From positions 1 through 47,284 of the forward strand of contig JAFQON010000004.1 of NCBI GenBank assembly GCA_017403185.1: 47,284 nucleotides of DNA, written 5' to 3'. Positions within the stretch are counted from its first letter, which is position 1. Each line of letters begins with the position of its first letter. This DNA comes from Clostridia bacterium. GTDB taxonomy: Bacteria > Bacillota > Clostridia > Oscillospirales > Acutalibacteraceae. A program made the translations under genes and the position numbers. Below the pieces are notes generated by a model. That model saw only the letters and a list, made by a program, of their open reading frames with translations, was not told the DNA's origin and made no database searches. Positions 42,805 through 47,284 of this stretch are shown in pieces.

Positions 42805-43770
42805 ATGTTTATTCAATCAATTCTTGACAAAATTCTTTATTTCTTTTTGTCAACGGTGATAACAATTGCCGCAATGTTCGGCAGTGCACCGTCAACGGAT
42901 AATCCCGTTGAAGCGTTAAAGCCTGAGGAGGTCAGGCTCACCGTTGCTGCCGTTGCAGACACGCAGTTTGCAATATTCACACCTGACAGATACCCCAACT
43001 TCAAATCAGCCGCAGAGGATTTGCATAACAACAACGGTGCGTTTGATGCACTTATTCTTGCAGGCGATATAACCGAAACAGGCTCGGCTGCCGAATATCA
43101 GGCAGTTTATAATCAGCTTTCGGGGCTTGAGAGCAAGTATGTTTTTGCAGTCGGCAACCACGATGTGCGTGAATTATCCTATGACACCGCTGTCAGCCGA
43201 TTCACGAGCTTCATCAACACCATAAACGGCGAAACGGTTACGGACAAGCTTCATTATTTAACTCAGATAAACGGATACAGGTTTATCGTAATCGGCACGG
43301 ACAATTATCAGTTTGAAAAGGCACATATAAGCGATGAACAGCTTGCGTGGCTTGAAAGTGAGATTGCCGCCGCAAACGGACAGCCTGTTTTTGTTATCGG
43401 TCATCAGCCACTTAAGAAAACTCACGGGCTTCCCGCCACATGGAGAGCGGGCGTTATGCCCGATGACGGAAGCATCGGTGACCAGAGTGACGAAGTGAAG
43501 GCGATACTCGAAAAATATTCCAATGTTTTCTTTATAACGGGTCATCTTCACACGGGGCTTGGCAAATACACCTATGAAACACTCGGCAACAGTCATCTTA
43601 TATGCCTGCCTTCGATAAGTCTTTCCAACCCGGACGGCGATTATAACGAGAGCGGCACGGGCTACATAATTGAGGTGTATGACACGGAGGTCGTTTTCAG
43701 AGCAAGAAACTACTCTGAAGGCAAATGGGTGCCCGAGCATAACCTGACAATTCCGCTTGCACAATTCTGA
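42805..43770 (+). CDS. exported calcineurin-like metallophosphoesterase
   Basis: 321 residues with an N-terminal hydrophobic segment (about 8-25) that may be a signal peptide. The metallophosphoesterase motifs are VAAVADTQF (D-x-Q in place of D-x-H), LILAGDITETGS (GD), VGNHDVRE (GNHD), VIGHQPLKK (GH) and FFITGHLHTGLG (GHxH). It could cleave phosphodiesters, nucleotides or related polymers outside the cell. AAAAGGAGAT precedes the ATG. A long leader precedes it and a strong terminator follows at 43791. Confidence 0.9.
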   Translation: MFIQSILDKILYFFLSTVITIAAMFGSAPSTDNPVEALKPEEVRLTVAAVADTQFAIFTPDRYPNFKSAAEDLHNNNGAFDALILAGDITETGSAAEYQAVYNQLSGLESKYVFAVGNHDVRELSYDTAVSRFTSFINTINGETVTDKLHYLTQINGYRFIVIGTDNYQFEKAHISDEQLAWLESEIAAANGQPVFVIGHQPLKKTHGLPATWRAGVMPDDGSIGDQSDEVKAILEKYSNVFFITGHLHTGLGKYTYETLGNSHLICLPSISLSNPDGDYNESGTGYIIEVYDTEVVFRARNYSEGKWVPEHNLTIPLAQF

Positions 43771-43790
43771 TAAGTGTATTAAAAAATTTC

Positions 43791-43815
43791 GGGGCTGTAA
43801 AAACAGCCCCTTTTT
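43791..43815 (+). terminator. terminator of the metallophosphoesterase gene
   Basis: GGGGCTGT (43791-43798) pairs with ACAGCCCC (43803-43810), then TTTTTG. A second small hairpin, GGGGTTT/AAACCCC, lies at 43836-43851. Confidence 0.85.
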
Positions 43816-43851
43816 GTTATCGCAAATAAAAAGAAGGGGTTTTTAAACCCC

Positions 43852-43975
43852 AACAGTTTAATAATAACTTATTATCATGTCAAAGTCAATACAATAATCA
43901 GATTTTATGGGCAGATTGACCAAATTTCTCCGTTTTATACAAGTGCGGCAGGTTAACTTTATACAAAATTCTGAC
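43852..43975. other. spacer, nothing recognised
   Basis: AT-rich sequence between the metallophosphoesterase terminator hairpins and the promoter of the predicted RNA. No open frame with a ribosome site was seen. Confidence 0.5.
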
Positions 43976-44004
43976 TTGAAAAGCAGGGAAATATGTGCTA
44001 TATT
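43976..44004 (+). promoter_or_regulatory. promoter of a predicted small RNA
   Basis: TTGAAA (43976-43981), a 17-bp spacer, then TATATT (43999-44004). Transcription should start near 44011. No gene follows before the terminator at 44201-44251. Confidence 0.7.
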
Positions 44005-44010
44005 ATAGTC

Positions 44011-44258
44011 AAGGAAAGGGTGATACCAATGAGAAGGTAAAAACCTTAAGACCCGATGATTTCAAAAAATAAGAAAGAAATTAAAAGGTCTTAAACCTGC
44101 AATCTTAAAGGAAGCGAAAAATTTCAATCGAACAATTTAAGGTTGGACAATATTGCAGAAAGAGAGGTTACCCAAAGATGTTAGATACTAAGAGTTATCA
44201 GAAATAGCCCTTGATTGATTGTGTAAAGAAACATCAGTCAAGGGCTATTTCTCTTTTA
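44011..44258 (+). ncRNA. candidate structured small RNA of about 245 nt
   Basis: It is bounded by a good promoter and an 18-bp terminator stem (44201-44218 with 44234-44251, then TCTTTTA). Internal helices: AAGG/CCTT near 44034-44047; TTAAGACC (44046-44053) with GGTCTTAA (44087-44094); CTGCAAT (44097-44103) with ATTGCAG (44152-44158), which encloses CTTAAA (44104-44109) with TTTAAG (44136-44141). The first two share bases at 44046-44047 and may alternate. Two tiny frames have plausible ribosome sites: ATG AGA AGG TAA at 44029 and a nine-codon frame at 44178 (MLDTKSYQK), so a leader-peptide attenuator is possible. I recognise no known RNA family. Confidence 0.55.
44201..44258 (+). terminator. 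terminator of the predicted RNA
   Basis: GAAATAGCCCTTGATTGA pairs with TCAGTCAAGGGCTATTTC (one G-U pair) around a 15-nt loop, then a T-rich tail. Confidence 0.85.
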
Positions 44259-44320
44259 TAAATGAATTTTTACCGTTGAAGCCGTTTCGGTTTCGGCGTT
44301 TTTCTTTTTTATAACAAACA

Positions 44321-44337
44321 TATACTTTGATTAACAG
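44321..44337 (+). repeat. 17-bp direct repeat, copy 1
   Basis: TATACTTTGATTAACAG, identical at 47061-47077. An inverted copy of ATACTTTGATTAACA is at 44726-44740. Confidence 0.8.
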
Positions 44338-44444
44338 GAAATGATTTGTGATAATGAACAAGGCCGTAACAAGTGAACAGTGAAAAATGAATATTCAAGA
44401 GTCTGCGATGCTTATTATAATCGGGTAAGGCAGAGCCCTTCCTG

Positions 44445-44547
44445 AATTTGTCATTCTGAGCGAATGCGAAGAATCTCCGCTGACGGCGGAACGGTTTCCG
44501 TGCTTCATTTTACCTGAGATCCTTCACTGCGTTCAGAATGACAAATT
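44445..44547. repeat. 103-bp MITE-like element with 15-bp terminal inverted repeats
   Basis: The ends are AATTTGTCATTCTGA (44445-44459) and TCAGAATGACAAATT (44533-44547), perfect inverted copies. The inside contains GCGAAGAATC- and GAGATCCTTC-type sequence often seen in short interspersed bacterial repeats. It does not code for protein. Confidence 0.8.
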
Positions 44548-44568
44548 TTAATAATTCACGGTCACAAT

Positions 44569-44645
44569 TCGTAGGGGCGGCGTTTCGCCGCCCGCCAAAA
44601 TACAATTTGTTTTCGGGAGCCCACAAAGGGTCGCCCCTGCTATGA
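44569..44645. repeat. GC-rich short interspersed repeat
   Basis: It starts CGTAGGGGCGGCGTTTCGCCGCCC, with an inner hairpin (GGGCGGCG/CGCCGCCC), and ends GGGTCGCCCCTGC, partly inverse to its start. It is much richer in GC than its surroundings. Confidence 0.65.
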
Positions 44646-44725
44646 TGCCGAAACAAACTTACATAATCGGTCATAGGCGGAGCCTATCCGAAATTTTTCA
44701 CTTTTCATTATTCACTGTTCATTGA

Positions 44726-45002
44726 TGTTAATCAAAGTATGCTCAAATCAACAAAGCCTGCACTCCTCAAAAGAAAATGCAGGTCTGTTTTTGGCAAGGG
44801 GAATATAGGGTATAGTTTCTGAAGTGCTCGTTGTGTGCTGCTTGCGGGTCAAATATATCACGGAATGGTCCCACGGGATAAAAACCTTCCCCCGGAAGGT
44901 TTTCTTAACTCCCTTTCGAACCCCTGACCTTTTGAATATACATCATGTTAGTCAACACACAGAACCGTCTCCTGTGTTATTTAATTATTTCGACAAACTG
45001 TA
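44726..45002. other. gene-poor spacer with hairpins
   Basis: It holds the inverted copy of the 17-bp repeat, a CCTGCA/TGCAGG hairpin with a T-run (about 44759-44795), and a perfect AAAACCTTCC/GGAAGGTTTT hairpin at 44881-44903. No gene is supported. It may be debris of a former mobile element. Confidence 0.5.
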
Positions 45003-45030
45003 ATTTACCCAAACAATATATTCAACAATT

Positions 45031-45062
45031 AAGGCTTGCACGAAACCTATCGTGCAAGCCTT
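45031..45062 (-). terminator. terminator of the DUF4838 gene
   Basis: AAGGCTTGCACGA (45031-45043) pairs with TCGTGCAAGCCTT (45050-45062) around a six-base loop. On the minus strand it lies 12 nt past the stop codon; the T-tract is modest. Confidence 0.75.
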
Positions 45063-45073
45063 GATTTACTGTA

Positions 45074-46981
45074 TTATGTTTCAGCGTTAAAGAAAGTGTA
45101 AACCTTTTCAAGGAAGGCATAGAGTTTGAGCATATAGGGGTTGAGCGCATCCCAGTACGGCTCATCAAAAAGCACGGACCACTTGAAGGGCTCTCTTATC
45201 AGGTGAAGAATATCGCACTCTGAAAAATAGCGGTTGTCGCCCTCGCCGACACGGATTACTCCGAAAGCCTTGAGGTCGTTATAAAGGTCGTCCTGTGCCT
45301 TCATCCACAGATACGGGAACTGCAGGCGTGAAAATTCAGCCTTGGCGTTGGCACATTTCCAGTATCTCCAGGAGAGTCTTGACTGCAAAATGTTTCTGAA
45401 TTGCTGTGAAGTGGTTGCCTTATTCATTGCCGCCTGCCACAACTCGTCGCAATGCGCTATGTCAGCGTTTGTCATACCGTAGAGTGTTTTCTTTGCTTCC
45501 TGGTAAATGGTAAGGTGCTTTCTGTCTGTTACGGCGTGGGCCGTTATAATTTCAATAAACTCCTTGATGTATCCCCAACCGGGACCGTAAACGGCAGCAA
45601 GATAGCCGTCAAACTCCGTTTCAAGGTCGATGTACGGGTTCTGCATCAGTTTCTGGAGCAGATATGTACGAAGGTCACCGAATTCGCCGTCGCACTCGCT
45701 GATATAGTAATTACCCTCTTCGTAAACACCCTTGACATTATTCTCGTAGAATATCTGTACATTACGCTGAAGCACATTGAAATTCGGAAAAATACATATT
45801 GTTTCACGGTAGTTGTTTACATAGTCCCAGATATAAATTCTGTTGCAGATTTTGCCCCATGCCTCAAGGTCTGCCATAAATGCGGCGTTTTCATTGCACT
45901 TTTCATCGTCCATCGTGTGACCGAAGCAGCACTCGATTGAGCAAAGGCGGACTATGACATTATCACGGGGCACAACCTTTGTCGGTGGCTTGCGGGTGTA
46001 CTGGTAGGCAAAGGTGTCAATGGCAATGTTCGTGTAGCCGGCGTCCTCAACAGCCTTGGCAACAGCGTTTACGAAGGTAATCATAGTTCCCGATTGTGAA
46101 CCGTTTTCTCTGTCGAGAGCCTTACAGCTTTTGCACTCACAGTAATCCTGATTGTCGTGCTGCGTGAGCGAAAGAATCTGCACGCTTGCACTCGGGTCGT
46201 GGTTTGCCTTAATTGCGGCAAGAGCCTCGGCAGTTACTATTTCAAGCGTCTTGGGGTTGGTCAGGCAAAGCTGATTGGGTGTACGCTTGCCATTGTGAAG
46301 AGCAAAATACTCGGGGTTGGTTTCAAAGTAATCGGCCGATTTACAAAACTGTGTTGTAAGCGTATGGGCAAAGGAGCCGATATAGCCTACACCGCCGCCC
46401 TGTTCGGGGCTGAGTGCACAGTATACCAAACCGTTGTGACCGTTTGCAACGGAAAACTCGGGGTCACGGGAGCTGTTTGTATCAGTCTGCGTATATTCAA
46501 AGAACGGTTCATAGCTGTCATCAATATCCGTTGGCAGAACAAGCTGTGCATTTGAGGGTACAGAAACCGTATCGTATCTGTACCAACGACAGCCGCAGTA
46601 TTTTTCAAGGAAACCGTATACGCCATAAATAGTACCGCGTGTGCCTGCACCGCAAATGTACACGGTATCGCCCTCGGATTTAATGATATAACCGCCGTTG
46701 TCGTAAGAACTCAGGTCAAACTGCTTTCTTGCAGTTTCGCCGACAACAATTTCCGCTCCGTCTTTGGCAGTTGAATCGGTTGCAACCGTATATTCGCTGC
46801 CCGTTACCCGACCAAGGTAGTAGGCCAACTTTTCAGCAGCATAGCGATCTGTCTGCGAAGCGTTTGCGCCGACAACAATTGTTGCGTTCTTCACAAAAAA
46901 GCCCTCCTCATGTGCGGCGGAAACAAATGCAAAGCCGCAGCAAATACTGATACAAAGAATAAGCGAAATGAGTTTTTTCAT
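45074..46981 (-). CDS. secreted DUF4838 domain protein (glycosidase-like)
   Basis: 635 residues. The signal peptide (about 1-22, MKKLISLILCISICCGFAFVSA) indicates export. An N-terminal domain (about 25-140) resembles the accessory domain of GH67/GH20 enzymes (IVVGANASQTDRYAAEKLAYYLGRVTGSEY, GGYIIKSEGDTVYICGAGTRGTIYGVYGFLEKYCGCRWY). The DUF4838 domain follows, with LSLTQHDNQDYCECKSCKALDRENGSQS (paired Cys) and RIYIWDYVNN. DUF4838 proteins are barrel-like and often occur near polysaccharide genes; activity is not established. ATG at 46981 has AGAGAGG upstream. The gene is flanked by 17-bp direct repeats. Confidence 0.88.
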   Translation of the reverse strand: MKKLISLILCISICCGFAFVSAAHEEGFFVKNATIVVGANASQTDRYAAEKLAYYLGRVTGSEYTVATDSTAKDGAEIVVGETARKQFDLSSYDNGGYIIKSEGDTVYICGAGTRGTIYGVYGFLEKYCGCRWYRYDTVSVPSNAQLVLPTDIDDSYEPFFEYTQTDTNSSRDPEFSVANGHNGLVYCALSPEQGGGVGYIGSFAHTLTTQFCKSADYFETNPEYFALHNGKRTPNQLCLTNPKTLEIVTAEALAAIKANHDPSASVQILSLTQHDNQDYCECKSCKALDRENGSQSGTMITFVNAVAKAVEDAGYTNIAIDTFAYQYTRKPPTKVVPRDNVIVRLCSIECCFGHTMDDEKCNENAAFMADLEAWGKICNRIYIWDYVNNYRETICIFPNFNVLQRNVQIFYENNVKGVYEEGNYYISECDGEFGDLRTYLLQKLMQNPYIDLETEFDGYLAAVYGPGWGYIKEFIEIITAHAVTDRKHLTIYQEAKKTLYGMTNADIAHCDELWQAAMNKATTSQQFRNILQSRLSWRYWKCANAKAEFSRLQFPYLWMKAQDDLYNDLKAFGVIRVGEGDNRYFSECDILHLIREPFKWSVLFDEPYWDALNPYMLKLYAFLEKVYTFFNAET

Positions 46982-47015
46982 AAACAGAACCTCTCTTATC
47001 TGTAATGTTAATTCT

Positions 47016-47043
47016 ATTATACAATAAGAAAAGTTGCTGTCAA
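47016..47043 (-). promoter_or_regulatory. promoter of the DUF4838 gene
   Basis: On the minus strand TTGACA (47043-47038), a 16-bp spacer, then TATAAT (47021-47016). A GTTAAT...ATTAAC palindrome (47054-47074) lies just upstream and overlaps copy 2 of the 17-bp repeat; it could be an operator. Confidence 0.75.
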
Positions 47044-47060
47044 CTAACAAAAATGTTAAT

Positions 47061-47077
47061 TATACTTTGATTAACAG
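47061..47077 (+). repeat. 17-bp direct repeat, copy 2
   Basis: TATACTTTGATTAACAG, identical to 44321-44337. Confidence 0.8.
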
Positions 47078-47088
47078 CAAGCCATAAG

Positions 47089-47195
47089 GTTTTGAAAGGA
47101 AGATTTCCGCCCCGGCTGCGTTAAAAATCTTTGAAATAGCCCTGTATTCCTTCAGATTTTCGCCTTGCCGTGACGAAAATCTTCTCTTTCAAAAC
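47089..47195. repeat. inverted-repeat element
   Basis: GTTTTGAAAGGAAGATTT (47089-47106) is an imperfect inverted match to AAATCTTCTCTTTCAAAAC (47177-47195). No open frame is supported inside. Confidence 0.65.
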
Positions 47196-47232
47196 TGCTT
47201 TGCATCTGAAATGCAATAGATTGCGTGCAGTC

Positions 47233-47284
47233 GGGCATTTCTTCGATGCAGGCATACGCGCGTATGTCAAAGAGAAAAATGCCC
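47233..47284. repeat. nested palindrome at the window end
   Basis: GGGCATT (47233-47239) pairs with AATGCCC (47278-47284), enclosing the perfect 14-bp palindrome CATACGCGCGTATG (47253-47266). The element may continue past the window. Confidence 0.65.

Noticed and set aside
43976-44258. 6S RNA, tmRNA, RNase P or a known riboswitch
   Set aside because: The long central bubble of 6S RNA and the conserved cores of the others were not seen, and no downstream gene follows the terminator.
44774-44911. Reverse-strand open stretch of about 45 codons containing FRDIFDPQAAHNEHF
   Set aside because: It has no normal start with a ribosome site and runs through a perfect hairpin. It may be repeat or element debris, not a gene.
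44905-44935. tRNA T-loop-like TTCGAA
   Set aside because: The flanking bases do not form a T-arm, and no acceptor, D or anticodon arm could be folded.

Overview
The window looks like chromosome from an anaerobic, Gram-positive Clostridia-type bacterium, probably a gut or rumen relative of Oscillospiraceae/Ruminococcaceae. The evidence is indirect. There is a RicT-HolB-DarA block as in Firmicutes, a SpoIID-domain protein, a FemABX transferase, a DegV protein, many 4Fe-4S and radical SAM enzymes, strong AGGAGG-type ribosome sites, TTGACA-N17-TATAAT promoters and frequent TTG/GTG starts. No rRNA, tRNA, CRISPR array, transposase or integrase was found.

Layout. (1) 1-2110: the 3' end of a GGGtGRT-family gene, then one reverse-strand membrane-protein gene, then a second copy of the last ~93 bp of the GGGtGRT gene, a 51-bp tandem hairpin repeat and a palindromic repeat. 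This looks like a small insertion at a gene 3' end. (2) 2135-9049: a tight five-gene operon: beta-lactamase-fold hydrolase, GH127-like glycosidase, WYL regulator, and two uncharacterised proteins (525 aa, and a 346-aa coiled coil with a C-terminal membrane anchor). (3) 9101-14079: carbohydrate genes: a GPH-type sugar symporter divergent from a clan-D-like glycosidase, then a DUF2804 protein. (4) 14252-17913: metF, a secreted LCAT-like hydrolase and a GDPD-like phosphodiesterase. (5) 17946-24920, mostly minus: TspO, a ferredoxin, and a seven-gene run citrate synthase - membrane protein - AEC transporter - QueG-like protein - DarA - HolB - RicT. (6) 25016-30330: SpoIID and DegV forward, converging on a minus operon FemABX - ThuA - dUTPase - small membrane protein - alpha/beta hydrolase. 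(7) 30484-42478: a radical SAM island with DUF362/ferredoxin, a B12-type radical SAM protein, a PAP2 phosphatase, then radical SAM A, radical SAM B, a GT2-like glycosyltransferase and radical SAM C in one operon, with a third A/B paralog (D) convergent. (8) 42805-47284: a metallophosphoesterase, a gene-poor 1.3-kb stretch with a probable structured small RNA and several small repeats, a secreted DUF4838 protein, and a palindromic repeat at the end.

The two parts most likely to be undescribed systems are the radical SAM island and the WYL-linked pair at 6425-9049. In the island, three paralogous radical SAM enzymes sit with a polyprenyl-phosphate-type glycosyltransferase and a lipid phosphatase. 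Two of its transcription units share a 16-bp sequence over the -35 box. This fits an anaerobic route that modifies a lipid, glycan or cofactor, but the substrate cannot be read from sequence. The WYL-linked pair may be an accessory or stress/defence module, or part of the sugar operon that carries it. The predicted RNA at 44011-44258 has its own promoter, nested helices and a strong terminator.

Most gene starts were chosen from ribosome-site spacing. Family names come from motif recognition only; no database search was possible.
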